From Niallia alba (GTDB lineage Bacteria > Bacillota > Bacilli > Bacillales > Cytobacillaceae), in contig NZ_JABBPK010000001.1 of the NCBI RefSeq assembly GCF_012933555.1, positions 3,140,001 to 3,204,000 of the forward strand: a DNA stretch of 64,000 nt. Direction: 5' to 3'. A model generated the notes under the pieces. The model was not told the DNA's origin. It saw nothing but the letters and a program-made list of their open reading frames with translations, and did not search any database. Positions 54,097 to 63,522 of this stretch are shown here, one piece after another (positions within the stretch are counted from its first letter, which is position 1; every line of letters starts with the position of its first letter). Both the position numbers and the translations under genes were made by a program.

Positions 54097-55218
54097 TTAT
54101 TTACCTGTTACTTCTTCAATAATTGCAAGTACCATTTCAGCCAATTTATTTAATTCTTCTATTGGCATTTTTTCATTTGTTGTATGAATATCTTCATAAC
54201 CTACTGCTAAGTTGACAGTTGGGATACCAAAACCGCAGATAACGTTGGCATCACTTCCGCCACCGCTTTGTTGTAATTCACAGCTTCTGCCGATTTTTGC
54301 AGCTGCTTTTCTAGCTACTTCCACCACATGGTCACCTTCACCAAATTTAAAGCCTGGATACATTACGTCTACTTCGACAACTGCTTGTCCGCCCATCTCG
54401 GTTGCTGTAGATTCAAATGCTTCTTTCATCTTAGCTACTTGTGCAAGCATTTTATCTTCTACCAAAGAGCGTGCTTCTGCAAGAATATCTACATGGTCAC
54501 AAACGATATTTGTTTGTTTCCCTCCAGCGAAACTGCCAATATTAGCTGTTGTTTCTTTGTCTATACGACCTAAAGGCATTTTTGCTATTGCTTTAGAGGC
54601 AATTGTAATAGCAGAAACTCCTTTTTCAGGTGCCACGCCTGCATGTGCCGTTTTTCCTAGAATCGTTGCTTTGACTTTTGCTTGTGTTGGTGCTGCTACA
54701 ACGATATTTCCTACTTTACCATCACTATCTAATGCATAACCGTATTTTGCTTGAATTAGCTTAGGATCAAGCGCCTTTGCGCCTAATAAGCCTGATTCTT
54801 CCCCTACTGTTATAATAAACTGAATGGTTCCATGAGGAATATTATTTTCTTTGATTACAGTAAGTATTTCAAGCATAACAGATAAACCAGTTTTATCATC
54901 TGCACCAAGTATTGTCGTACCATCTGTTACTATGTATCCATCTTTAATTGACGGTTTTACTCCAACCCCAGGAACTACTGTATCCATATGAGATGTGAAG
55001 TAAATAGGATCAACGTTTTCCTTCGTTGCCGCAAGCGTACAGATTAAATTACCTGCGCCATGACCAGTAATAGCTGTTGTATCATCCTCTATTACTTCTA
55101 AGCCTAATTCTTCAAATTTCTTTTTTAATACAATACTGATTTCTTTTTCAAACTTTGTTTCCGAATCAATTTGTACTAGTTCTAAAAATTGATTTAATAA
55201 ACGCTCTTGATTAATCAT
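54097..55218 (-). CDS. yqjE: M20 metallopeptidase YqjE (PepT-like)
   Basis: 373 residues from the ATG at 55218, which has GGAGG eight bases upstream; the TTG at 55233 is part of that site. Zinc motifs: TSHMDTVVPG (His/Asp), LGADDKTG (bridging Asp), GEESGLLGA (catalytic Glu pair) and SGGGSDANV. A dimerisation lid domain (about 180-290) is inserted. Probably a tripeptidase or dipeptidase of the PepT subfamily. Order next to polY1 is as in B. subtilis. Confidence 0.92.
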   Translation of the reverse strand: MINQERLLNQFLELVQIDSETKFEKEISIVLKKKFEELGLEVIEDDTTAITGHGAGNLICTLAATKENVDPIYFTSHMDTVVPGVGVKPSIKDGYIVTDGTTILGADDKTGLSVMLEILTVIKENNIPHGTIQFIITVGEESGLLGAKALDPKLIQAKYGYALDSDGKVGNIVVAAPTQAKVKATILGKTAHAGVAPEKGVSAITIASKAIAKMPLGRIDKETTANIGSFAGGKQTNIVCDHVDILAEARSLVEDKMLAQVAKMKEAFESTATEMGGQAVVEVDVMYPGFKFGEGDHVVEVARKAAAKIGRSCELQQSGGGSDANVICGFGIPTVNLAVGYEDIHTTNEKMPIEELNKLAEMVLAIIEEVTGK

Positions 55219-55425
55219 TTTTTGTTCCTCCAAAAATTAGTGACATTATTAGTATACGCCTATAAAAATAGAACATCAAATAAAAATCATAGGCGTGAAA
55301 TTCATTTTTCTACCTGCTAATAAAGAAAAGCTCGCTCAGCGAATATTCCATATGTTTATAGTTGTACCATTCTGCTATTCTTAGTAAAATAGACAGTAAG
55401 AATGGTTAAGACATTGGAGGATACT

Positions 55426-55527
55426 ATGAAGAAAAAGAAAAATAGATTACAAAAGATTGTTGTATATTTAATGATCTTTATTATGCTTGCATCTACTCTG
55501 TTAATTGGAATTGGGATGTTATTTTAA
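55426..55527 (+). CDS. prli42: Prli42-like stressosome membrane miniprotein
   Basis: 33 residues: a basic start MKKKKNRLQKIVV, then a membrane helix YLMIFIMLASTLLIGIGMLF at the end. This matches by eye the roughly 31-residue Prli42 miniprotein first found in Listeria, which anchors the stressosome to the membrane for sigma-B activation. GGAGG stands seven bases before the ATG. Too short for usual ORF calls. It lies between yqjE and a hairpin repeat. Confidence 0.82.
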   Translation: MKKKKNRLQKIVVYLMIFIMLASTLLIGIGMLF

Positions 55528-55552
55528 TGGAAGATTATTTTCCATAAGAAAT

Positions 55553-56053
55553 AGGCTGGAACAAAACAAAATATATAATGCGTAAAGACGAACAATCTCT
55601 AATTTAGTAGCGAAACCAACTCCTTTCCATTACGCTACAGACACTCTATGCGCCGATGAGCAACCTAAGCTCCTCGGCTAAAGCCTGTGGGGTCTCTTAG
55701 GTTTTGCTCTACTTCCCGCAGGAGTTGAGTGTCCTCGCTTCATTTCACTCCGTTTTAAAAGGTTGTTTAGTTCTATCCTTTTTTTAAGAAAATATAATTA
55801 GTAGGAAAAACGGAGCAGACTGAATACACGTAGACTCCTATGGGAGCTGCGAGAAAGTCCGAGACCCTGCAGCGAAGGCGAAGCGGCTCGGCGCTCGCCC
55901 CATGGAAAGCGAAGTGTATTCAGTCTGCGGGTGACTACCACAAACCCTATTTAAAATGAATAAAAAACCCAACAATGATACGAAAATTTGATTAGCAATC
56001 TCCATATAATTGTTCGAGTTTATATTTAGTTGGAATACTTTTGTCCCAACCTT
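55553..56053 (-). repeat. Long hairpin repeat, copy 9 (reverse orientation)
   Basis: AGGCTGGAACAAAAC to TTTGTCCCAACCTT. Module A stem GCAGACTGAATACAC (55815-55829) with GTGTATTCAGTCTGC (55914-55928), a perfect 15 bp in which the C-G of copies 1 and 3 has become A-T. Module B precedes it (about 55625-55755). It ends exactly at the stop codon of the L,D-transpeptidase. Confidence 0.85.
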
Positions 56054-56560
56054 TTATTCGATAGCTCCATACTCCTCAGCTAACTCCTGAAAGCTTTTCT
56101 CTGAGTTTGTAATCAGCACTTTCGTTCCTAATGGAATGAAATCATAAATTGATTCTACTGCCTCATTTTGCATGCGAACACAGCCTTGTGACACGTATTT
56201 CCCGATACTGCCTGGATTATTGGTTCCATGAACTCCATATATTCTTCCATCTGTATTATTTGCATCAAAACCAATCCATCGTGTTCCTAACGGATTTTCC
56301 TCATGTCCCCCCACTATATTCTTTTTTCGGTAATAGGGATTAGCCGCTTTGACTGTTATTGTAAATAAACCTTCTGGTGTTAGGTCTTCTTTTTTTCCGG
56401 TCGAAACACTTATTGTCGTTTGTACGCGATTTTCATCTATTAAAGATAATTGATTCGTTTTTTTATTAATAATGAGAAAAGGATCACCTGGCAATGGATT
56501 TATCCCTAATGGCCATACAGGGGAAATTGTTAAGAGAATAGACAAAGCTAGTTTTAACAT
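56054..56560 (-). CDS. L,D-transpeptidase (YkuD domain, YqjB-like)
   Basis: 168 residues from the ATG at 56560 (LKLALSILLTISPVWPLG is the signal peptide or anchor). The YkuD domain carries the catalytic site GVHGTNNPGSIGKYVSQGCVRM with active Cys and the earlier His. It makes 3-3 cross-links or attaches spore cortex peptides. A longer frame to 56710 runs through the artR terminator, so that start is rejected. Its stop codon touches the hairpin repeat. Confidence 0.88.
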   Translation of the reverse strand: MLKLALSILLTISPVWPLGINPLPGDPFLIINKKTNQLSLIDENRVQTTISVSTGKKEDLTPEGLFTITVKAANPYYRKKNIVGGHEENPLGTRWIGFDANNTDGRIYGVHGTNNPGSIGKYVSQGCVRMQNEAVESIYDFIPLGTKVLITNSEKSFQELAEEYGAIE

Positions 56561-56690
56561 CCAATCACACTCTCTTTTTTTCTTAGTTTGTGTGATTGTT
56601 GCTTCTTTATGCGAAAAGAATACTGCTCTTCGGAAAAAGTGTTTTTTAATCCCTCTCCTATTCTCTACTACTTCTGAAGTCAGTGGAAAC

Positions 56691-56730
56691 AAAAAAAAAG
56701 ATTTCTTCATCTAAAAGACAAAGAAATCTT
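56691..56730 (-). terminator. artPQR terminator
   Basis: Minus strand AAGATTTCTT and AAGAAATCTT form a 10-bp stem followed by TTTTTTTTTG, about 13 bases after the artR stop. Confidence 0.9.
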
Positions 56731-56743
56731 CTTCTATCCATTA

Positions 56744-57466
56744 TTAAAGCATTTTCTCTAAAAACTCTTTTGCACGGTCTGTTTTAGGATTGGTAAAAAA
56801 CTCAGCTGGCGGGGCATCCTCAACCACTACTCCACCATCTAGGAATAATACTCTATTGGCAGCTTCTCTTGCAAAGCCCATTTCATGTGTCACAATAAGC
56901 ATCGTTATTCCAGTGTGCGCCAGAGATTTCATTACCTCCAGTACCTCTTTTACCATTTCAGGATCCAATGCTGACGTTGGTTCATCAAATAAAATCACTT
57001 CTGGATTCATTGCAAGAGCACGAGCAATTGCGACCCTTTGCTTTTGCCCGCCTGATAGACGGCTAGGATATACATTTGCTTTATCGGCAAGACCAACTCT
57101 AGCAAGAAGCTCTTTCCCCATCTTTTCCGCTTCGCTCTTACTTATTCCTTTCACCTTAATCGGTGCATAAGTCACGTTTTGTAAAACCGTTTTGTGTGGG
57201 AAGAGATGAAAATGTTGAAAAACCATTCCAACGTTTTCTCTTATTTTTTTTATATTTGTGTTTTTTTCTGTAATATCTGTGCCATCAATGATTACTTTTC
57301 CTTTTGTTGGTACTTCAAGTAAGTTAATACAACGCAGAAAAGTAGATTTTCCCGAACCAGAAGGACCGATAATCGTCACTACTTCGCCTTTTTCTACCTG
57401 TGTATTTATCCCTTTTAAAACTTGAAGAGAGCCATAAGATTTATGCAAATTTTCAACATTAATCAC
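56744..57466 (-). CDS. artR: Amino-acid ABC transporter ATPase (ArtR-like)
   Basis: 240 residues: Walker [10 protein letters not shown] (about residues 33-41), [17 protein letters not shown] signature, Walker [16 protein letters not shown] and the H-loop [13 protein letters not shown]. This is the polar-amino-acid importer subfamily. It overlaps the permease gene by eight bases. With artQ and artP it corresponds to B. subtilis yqiZ-yqiY-yqiX, a high-affinity arginine uptake system. Confidence 0.94.
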   Translation of the reverse strand: MINVENLHKSYGSLQVLKGINTQVEKGEVVTIIGPSGSGKSTFLRCINLLEVPTKGKVIIDGTDITEKNTNIKKIRENVGMVFQHFHLFPHKTVLQNVTYAPIKVKGISKSEAEKMGKELLARVGLADKANVYPSRLSGGQKQRVAIARALAMNPEVILFDEPTSALDPEMVKEVLEVMKSLAHTGITMLIVTHEMGFAREAANRVLFLDGGVVVEDAPPAEFFTNPKTDRAKEFLEKML

Positions 57467-58118
57467 TTCTTCTCATTCTCCTTTCAACAGCTTTAGCCAA
57501 TGTTGTCAGTATCATTACTAGAACGTAATAAATAAGACCTGCAAGAATCATCGGCTCCAAATATGCATATTTTTCTCCACCCATTATATAGGCTCTACGC
57601 ATAATATCGGTAACACCAATAACCGTGACAACCGCCGACTCTTTTGTTAAGGAAACAGCTTCATTAATTAATGCTGGAAAAATATTCTTTAAAGCCTGTG
57701 GCAAAATTAAATCGAACATTGCTTGTCTAGATGAAACACCTAGTGCCATAGCTGCTTCTTTCTGCCCACGATCTACCGCTAAAATTCCAGCACGAATAAT
57801 TTCCGAAATATAAGCAGCTGAATTCAAGCCAAAAGAAAGAATTGCTGCAACAGCTGGTTCTATTTGTATTCCTGTTAATTGCGGAACACCAAAATAGATG
57901 ATCATTAATTGCAATACAAGAGGTGTCCCTCTGAATACGGATGTATAAATAGCAGCAATCCAGCTTAATACTGGAATCTTACTAAGTTTAAAAATCGAAA
58001 GTACTATCCCTAAAACAAAACCAATAATTCCAGCCACTACGACAATTTGCAATGTCACTGTGATTCCCTTTAATAAATATGGCAGGGACGGAATAAATTG
58101 TTGGAAATCTAAGCCCAT
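57459..58118 (-). CDS. artQ: Amino-acid ABC transporter permease (ArtQ-like)
   Basis: 219 residues from the ATG at 58118 ([18 protein letters not shown]), the same length I recall for B. subtilis YqiY; a start at 58145 is possible but unneeded. HisM-type permease with about five helices and the EAA loop [21 protein letters not shown] strong hairpin lies upstream, between it and artP. Confidence 0.92.
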   Translation of the reverse strand: MGLDFQQFIPSLPYLLKGITVTLQIVVVAGIIGFVLGIVLSIFKLSKIPVLSWIAAIYTSVFRGTPLVLQLMIIYFGVPQLTGIQIEPAVAAILSFGLNSAAYISEIIRAGILAVDRGQKEAAMALGVSSRQAMFDLILPQALKNIFPALINEAVSLTKESAVVTVIGVTDIMRRAYIMGGEKYAYLEPMILAGLIYYVLVMILTTLAKAVERRMRRSD

Positions 58119-58188
58119 TAATATCTCAATCCTTTCATTAAACACGGGGTGTGTTTTTACCTATTGATATAGCTTAAAAACAAGAAAA

Positions 58189-58213
58189 CGTTTAGGGCAA
58201 TGTTTGCCCTAAA
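58189..58213 (-). terminator. Hairpin between artP and artQ
   Basis: GTTTAGGGCAA and TTGCCCTAAAC form an 11-bp stem with a three-base loop, followed on the minus strand by CGTTTTCTTGTTTTT. It would leave more artP than artQR transcript, a usual arrangement for binding-protein genes. Confidence 0.65.
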
Positions 58214-58235
58214 CTGTCCCCCACTTAAACCTATC

Positions 58236-59021
58236 TTATTTACCAAACCATTTTACAACTAACTCGTCAATCTCTCCGTTATCTTTCATTTTCTTTAATT
58301 CAGCATTGAATTTTTCTGTTAAGTCACTATTCTTTGGAAAAGCAATAGCAGAACCAGCGTCTTCATTTGCTTCTATTGCTGGGAAAGATGTTAGCGTATC
58401 TTCTTTATTTAAATAACCAGTCGCAACTACATCTTCAATAATTGCTGCATCAAATCGACCTGCTTTAATTTCTTGAATTAATTGTGGAATACGGTCACGG
58501 TTTTCTACAGTAACTTTTACCGTTTTAGCAATTTCTTTTGCTGCATCTTCTTGAATAGACCCTAGTTGTACCCCAACCTTTTTCCCTTCAAGATCCTGAA
58601 CACTTTTAATATTACTATCTTTTGTTGTAACAACTAAGTCTTTTGCAGTAAAATATATATCGCTGAAATCAACATTTTCTGCTCTTTCCGGTGTTGGAGA
58701 CATACCGGATAAAACTAAATCTACTTTTCCAGATTGTAATGCAGAAATTAATCCGCTAAAATCCATATCTTTTACTTGGATTTTGTAACCAAGCTTTTCG
58801 CCTAATGCATTAGCTAAATCAATATCAAAACCGATAATATCATCACTTTTTGCGGTATCGATATATTCAAATGGAGCATAATCTGCAGAAGTTCCCATTA
58901 CAAGTACTTTTTTATCAGAAGATCCACTATCACTATTTGAACTATTTTCATCAGTAGAAGTACCACATGCGCCTAAAATAAATACTATAGACAACAGCAT
59001 TAATGCTAGTAATTTTTTCAT
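58236..59021 (-). CDS. artP: Amino-acid ABC transporter substrate-binding lipoprotein
   Basis: 261 residues. Signal peptide with lipobox ILGAC (Cys19), then a Ser-rich linker and an SBP_bac_3 domain (VLVMGTSADYAPFEYIDTA, FDIDLANALGEKLGY and VDLVLSGMSPTPERAENVDF). Basic amino acids, chiefly arginine, are the expected ligand by homology to YqiX. It is the promoter-proximal gene of artPQR. The upstream gap carries a composite hairpin element. Confidence 0.93.
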   Translation of the reverse strand: MKKLLALMLLSIVFILGACGTSTDENSSNSDSGSSDKKVLVMGTSADYAPFEYIDTAKSDDIIGFDIDLANALGEKLGYKIQVKDMDFSGLISALQSGKVDLVLSGMSPTPERAENVDFSDIYFTAKDLVVTTKDSNIKSVQDLEGKKVGVQLGSIQEDAAKEIAKTVKVTVENRDRIPQLIQEIKAGRFDAAIIEDVVATGYLNKEDTLTSFPAIEANEDAGSAIAFPKNSDLTEKFNAELKKMKDNGEIDELVVKWFGK

Positions 59022-59324
59022 ATTATTATTATCCCCCTATACTTACTTAAGCTTTCATTCTTTATTAATATTGCTTGTTTGTTGCAAATTATTAAATGAT
59101 CTTTTCATTTATATTCATGCAACAATATGAATTTTAACACATACTTATAATTATGCAATATGATTTATACAAATCCATTAAATAAAATACTATTCTGAAA
59201 AAACTTAATTTTCTATCAATTAAACCGATACATCATTTTTAATTTTATTTGAATTTACAAGCAAAAACTTTTAAGGAAGATATGAATAACAAAAGAAGCC
59301 GTGAAATGAATTCACTTCGTAGAT

Positions 59325-59645
59325 AACATGAAAAAAGACTCAGAATCCTGAGCCTTCAGACTGTAGACAAACCCCTGAATTTTAGATATAGAGGTTTGTC
59401 TATAGTATATTTATTAGTCTCTTTGAAGAGGGATGTTGCTTTCCGCTCCAGGGGTTCGCTTTCCGTGGGGCTCGCGCTTAGCCGCGGTCTGCCTTTGGCC
59501 TGCAGGGTCTAAGCTGTCTCGCTAATCCCACAGGAGTCTCACCCCTTCCACTCCAAGCAACGCATGAAAATTCAATGTAAGTTTCTAAAAATCTTTTTGT
59601 CGACAAACTGAAGGCTCAGAATCCTGAGCCTTCTTTACACAATAT
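59325..59645. repeat. Composite repeat copy 10 with inverted flanking hairpins
   Basis: Left block CTCAGAATCCTGAGCCTTCAG (partly, 59329-59375, followed by GACAAACC) and right block GACAAACTGAAGGCTCAG / CCTGAGCCTTC (59595-59640) are inverted copies. Between them are a hairpin AGACAAACCCC / AGGTTTGTCT and a GC-rich core with CTTTCCGTGGGGCTCGCGC, GGCCTGCAGGGTCTAAGC and CCACAGGAGTCTC, akin to the inner part of the hairpin repeat. The right end can act as a terminator. The rest of 59022-59324 is AT-rich artP upstream sequence. Confidence 0.7.
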
Positions 59646-59652
59646 ACAGTGT

Positions 59653-60093
59653 TTATTTTACTTCTTCGCAATATTCTTCAAATGCGTTTTGTAGTTTTTC
59701 CACAACTTGCATTGGATCGTGGCCTTCAATTTCATGGCGCTCGACCATTTTCACTAGTTCGCCATCTTTCATTAATGCAAAAGAAGGAGAAGAAGGAGGA
59801 AAACCTGTAAAATAGGAACGAGCTTGTTCTGTTGCCTCTTTATCCTGGCCTGCAAATACGGTTACTAATTGATCAGGTCTTTTTTTATAATGTAAGGAGT
59901 AACTAGCAGCTGGTCTTGCAATTCCACCTGCACATCCACATACAGAATTCACCATTACTAGAGTGGTACCTTTTTTTGATAATGCTTCATCTACTGCTTC
60001 TTTTGTTGTTAGTTCAGCATATCCAGCCTCTACTATTTCTTGGCGTGCTTGACGGACAACATCATTCATGAATAAATTAAAATCAATATTCAT
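59653..60093 (-). CDS. brxB: Bacilliredoxin BrxB
   Basis: Removes bacillithiol from S-bacillithiolated proteins after oxidative stress. 146 residues with the CGC active site C52-G-C54 in [15 protein letters not shown], and the [20 protein letters not shown] segment typical of YqiW/YphP. The position next to the bkd genes matches B. subtilis yqiW. RBS AAGGAG precedes the ATG. Confidence 0.95.
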   Translation of the reverse strand: MNIDFNLFMNDVVRQARQEIVEAGYAELTTKEAVDEALSKKGTTLVMVNSVCGCAGGIARPAASYSLHYKKRPDQLVTVFAGQDKEATEQARSYFTGFPPSSPSFALMKDGELVKMVERHEIEGHDPMQVVEKLQNAFEEYCEEVK

Positions 60094-60171
60094 TATTTCG
60101 CTCCTTTTATGAAATATATTCTTACTACATTATTATAAAAAAAGTATGCATTTTCAATTAATCTGTTTGCA

Positions 60172-61431
60172 TTAATAGATTGGTGTTGTTTCCTCTGAAG
60201 TATTTTCAAGAATTTCCTTTACCCTTTGTAAAAATCTTCCGCAAACTAATCCGTCTAATACACGGTGATCTAATGACATGCAGAGATTTACCATATCTGA
60301 AATAGCAATCATATTATCCTTTATAACAGGTCTTTTTACAATTGACTCCACTTGAAGGATAGCCGCTTGGGGATGATTGATAATTCCCATTGACTGAATG
60401 GAACCAAACGATCCAGTGTTATTCACTGTGAATGTGCCCCCCTGCATTTCATCAACAGTAAGCTTTCCTGTTCTTGCTTTATTTGCAAGTTCTGTAATCT
60501 CTCTTGCAATCCCTTTAATCGATTTTTCATCTGCATTTTTGATAACTGGTACAAATAGTGCCCCCTCTGTTGCTACTGCGATGGAGATATTAATTTCCTT
60601 TTTCTGAATAATTTTGTCTCCTGCCCACGTTGAATTAATTTGCGGGAATTCTTTTAATGCACGTGCAACTGCCTTCACAAAAAAGGCAAAGAATGTTAAG
60701 TTATAGCCTTCTTCCTTCTTAAAGGAATCTTTCACTTTATTTCTGTATTGTACAAGTTTTGTTACATCCACTTCGATCATTGTCCAAGCATGGGGAATCT
60801 CATGCTTACTCTTAACCATATTGCTAGCAATCGCTTTTCTTAGTCCTGTTATCGGGAACTCTTTATCTCCTGCTTGTGTTTGCACATTATGTACAGATGT
60901 TTCTTTTTTAGGTATAGGATCAGCAGGTACATTTGATCCATTTGCTGGCACTTTCTCATCCACTTTTCCTTGTGGAACCCCTTCTTGTATAGCCTTTTGT
61001 ACATCTTTTCTCGTAATTCTTCCTCCTGCGCCAGTTCCAGTTAACAGCGTCAAATCAATCCCAGCTTCTTGAGATAGACGCAATACTGCTGGTGAGTACC
61101 TTGCTTTTTGACTTGTATCTGTATTTATAGGCGCAGCTGCTTTTTCTTCCGTCTCTTCGTTGGCAGGTTGTTCTTCCTGAGAATTGTCCCCTTCTACTTC
61201 AATGGTGCAAATTACTTCGCCAACTTCGAGCGTCTGTCCCTCTTTTGCTATTAATTCTTTGACCTTACCTGAAAAAGAAGAAGGAATTTCGGCATTTACT
61301 TTATCGGTCATTACTTCCGCAAGTGGGTCATATTTGTTTACAACATCTCCAACCGAAACAATCCAGTTGCTTATGGTTCCTTCTGTTACACTTTCACCTA
61401 ATTTAGGCATTGTTATTTTTTCAATTGGCAT
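60172..61431 (-). CDS. bkdB: Branched-chain 2-oxoacid dehydrogenase E2
   Basis: Dihydrolipoyl acyltransferase core, 419 residues. Lipoyl domain with the lipoylated Lys44 in EVMTDKVNAEIPS. A Glu-rich linker and the E1/E3-binding domain follow (SPAVLRLSQEAGIDLTLLTG, TGAGGRITRKDV). A second linker rich in Pro/Ala leads to the catalytic domain with HxxxDG in SLDHRVLDG. 25 bases after the E1-beta gene, so it is in the same operon (B. subtilis bfmBB). The stop lies 78 bases from brxB. Confidence 0.95.
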   Translation of the reverse strand: MPIEKITMPKLGESVTEGTISNWIVSVGDVVNKYDPLAEVMTDKVNAEIPSSFSGKVKELIAKEGQTLEVGEVICTIEVEGDNSQEEQPANEETEEKAAAPINTDTSQKARYSPAVLRLSQEAGIDLTLLTGTGAGGRITRKDVQKAIQEGVPQGKVDEKVPANGSNVPADPIPKKETSVHNVQTQAGDKEFPITGLRKAIASNMVKSKHEIPHAWTMIEVDVTKLVQYRNKVKDSFKKEEGYNLTFFAFFVKAVARALKEFPQINSTWAGDKIIQKKEINISIAVATEGALFVPVIKNADEKSIKGIAREITELANKARTGKLTVDEMQGGTFTVNNTGSFGSIQSMGIINHPQAAILQVESIVKRPVIKDNMIAISDMVNLCMSLDHRVLDGLVCGRFLQRVKEILENTSEETTPIY

Positions 61432-61456
61432 CGCTTTTCACTCCTTCTTATGCGAT

Positions 61457-62440
61457 TTAGAATTCTGCAAGCTTTCGCATTTCTGTTTCTACTTTTTCTG
61501 GCGTAACTAAGAAGAATTTTTCCATTGTTGGCGCATATGGCATTGCAGGAACATCTTCCCCTGCTAATCGCATAATTGGTGCATCTAAATCAAACAAACA
61601 ATTTTCTGCAATAATTGCTGCAACTTCACTGATTACACTGCCCTCTTTATTATCTTCTGTTATTAAAAGAACCTTACCTGTTTTGGAAGCAGCTTCCATA
61701 ATTGCTTCTTTATCAAGTGGATAAACCGTTCGCAAATCTAAAATATGTGCAGAAATACCATCTTCCGCTAATTTTTCAGCAGCTTGCAAGGCAAAATGGA
61801 CACATAATCCGTACGTTATAACTGTAATATCTTCGCCTTCTCGCTTGACATCTGCTTTGCCTATTGGCAATACATAATCCTCTTCTGGAACAAACCCTTT
61901 AATTAATCGATAAGCACGTTTATGCTCAAAGAATAAAACCGGATCAGGATCTTGGATAGCTGCCTTTAACAATCCTTTTACATCATATGGTGTTGAGGGC
62001 ATAACAATTTTTAATCCTGGCGTATTAGCGAACATTGCTTCTACCGATTGAGAATGGTAAAGTGCACCGTGAATACCGCCTCCGTAAGGTGCACGGATAA
62101 CAATCGGACACGTCCAATCATTATTTGATCGATATCTAATTTTTGCTGCTTCGGAAACGATTTGATTTACAGCTGGCATAATAAAATCAGCAAACTGCAT
62201 TTCTGCAATCGGTTTTAAACCATACATCGCTGCTCCAATTCCCACGCCTGCAATTGCAGATTCTGCGAGTGGGGCATCAATTACTCTTTCTGCCCCAAAT
62301 TGTTCGTAAAGGCCTGTTGTTGCTTTGAAAACTCCACCTTTTACCCCAACATCTTCTCCAAGGATAAATACTTTATCATCTTTCTCCATTTCTTCCCGAA
62401 TGGCTTGAGTCACTGCGTCTATATAGGATATTACTGGCAT
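61457..62440 (-). CDS. bkdAB: Branched-chain 2-oxoacid dehydrogenase E1 beta
   Basis: 327 residues, the transketolase-type beta chain that with BkdAA decarboxylates branched 2-oxoacids from Val, Leu and Ile. Typical blocks: AIREEMEKDDKVFILGEDVG, DAPLAESAIAGVGIGAAMYG, RAPYGGGIHGALYHSQSVEA and the C-terminal transketolase domain with VYPLDKEAI. It starts 15 bases after bkdAA with a GGGGGAAA ribosome site. Confidence 0.96.
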   Translation of the reverse strand: MPVISYIDAVTQAIREEMEKDDKVFILGEDVGVKGGVFKATTGLYEQFGAERVIDAPLAESAIAGVGIGAAMYGLKPIAEMQFADFIMPAVNQIVSEAAKIRYRSNNDWTCPIVIRAPYGGGIHGALYHSQSVEAMFANTPGLKIVMPSTPYDVKGLLKAAIQDPDPVLFFEHKRAYRLIKGFVPEEDYVLPIGKADVKREGEDITVITYGLCVHFALQAAEKLAEDGISAHILDLRTVYPLDKEAIMEAASKTGKVLLITEDNKEGSVISEVAAIIAENCLFDLDAPIMRLAGEDVPAMPYAPTMEKFFLVTPEKVETEMRKLAEF

Positions 62441-62455
62441 CTTTTCATTTCCCCC

Positions 62456-63454
62456 TTAATTGCCGTATACATATTTCAAAGTATCTTCTGGTTGTGCATA
62501 TGGCGCTTTTTCTGCATAATCTGTTGCTTCATTTATTTCTTCCGCAATTTTCTTATTTAATTGCTGATCTATTTCTTCTGTCAATATACCAGTAGAAACT
62601 AAATAAGCTCTAAATGTTAGTAACGGATCCTTTGCTTTTGCCTCTTTCACTTCTTCTCTTGCACGATAGCTGCTATCATCGTCATCAGAAGAATGAGGAG
62701 TTAAACGATAAGAAATTGTTTCAATTAATGTTGGTCCTTCTCCTCTTCTCGCTCTATCTACTGCTTCTTTCGTAACACGATATACCTCAATTGGATCATT
62801 TCCGTCAACTGTATATCCTGGCATACCGTAGCCGATTGCTCGGTCGGAGACATTCGCACAACCTAATTGCTTTTCGATTGGAACGGAAATAGCATATTTA
62901 TTATTTTCGCATAGAAAAATAACAGGTAGCTTGTGAACACCAGCGAAGTTTGCTCCTTCATGAAAATCTCCTTGGTTAGATGAGCCTTCCCCAAAGCTAA
63001 CAAATGTAACAATATCTTTCTTTTCTATTTTCCCTGCTAATGCAACACCAACAGCGTGAGGTACTTGGGTAGTTACCGGAGAAGAACCTGTAACAATACG
63101 ATTTTTCTTTTGACCGAAATGTCCTGGCATTTGTCTTCCCCCTGAGTTAGGGTCTTCCGCTTTCGCAAAGCCTGACAGCATAATTTCCTTTGTTGTCATG
63201 CCAAAAGTTAACACAACTCCCAGATCCCGATAATAGGGAAGCATATAATCTTTTTGCCGATCAAATGCAAAGGCTGCGCCCACTTGTGCCGCTTCTTGTC
63301 CCTGACATGATATAACAAACGGAATTTTTCCTGCTCGATTTAATAACCACATTCTTTCATCAATTCTTCTTGCAAGGAGCATTTGCTCATACATTTCTAA
63401 TACTTGATCATCTGTTAAACCAGCTTCTAAATGGCGATTATGAACCATTGTCAT
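62456..63454 (-). CDS. bkdAA: Branched-chain 2-oxoacid dehydrogenase E1 alpha
   Basis: 332 residues from the ATG at 63454 (AGGAGG seven bases upstream), near the known 330. Another in-frame ATG at 63478 with AGGGGG upstream is a realistic alternative. It has the thiamine diphosphate motif FGEGSSNQGDFHEGANFA (GDG-N class), SGRQ-like NSGGRQMPGHFG and the phosphorylation-loop-like YRLTPHSSDDDDSSYR. 68 bases after lpdV. The operon supplies branched acyl-CoA primers for fatty acid synthesis. Confidence 0.94.
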   Translation of the reverse strand: MTMVHNRHLEAGLTDDQVLEMYEQMLLARRIDERMWLLNRAGKIPFVISCQGQEAAQVGAAFAFDRQKDYMLPYYRDLGVVLTFGMTTKEIMLSGFAKAEDPNSGGRQMPGHFGQKKNRIVTGSSPVTTQVPHAVGVALAGKIEKKDIVTFVSFGEGSSNQGDFHEGANFAGVHKLPVIFLCENNKYAISVPIEKQLGCANVSDRAIGYGMPGYTVDGNDPIEVYRVTKEAVDRARRGEGPTLIETISYRLTPHSSDDDDSSYRAREEVKEAKAKDPLLTFRAYLVSTGILTEEIDQQLNKKIAEEINEATDYAEKAPYAQPEDTLKYVYGN

Positions 63455-63522
63455 ATTATTACCTCCTAATTGATTCATCTTTGTTCCCCCTATATTAAAA
63501 TGAACATTTTTCAACTTTTTTA

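Noticed and set aside
56561..56710. Longer N-terminus for the L,D-transpeptidase
   Set aside because: The extension runs through the artPQR terminator, and the signal peptide begins at residue 51 of that frame.
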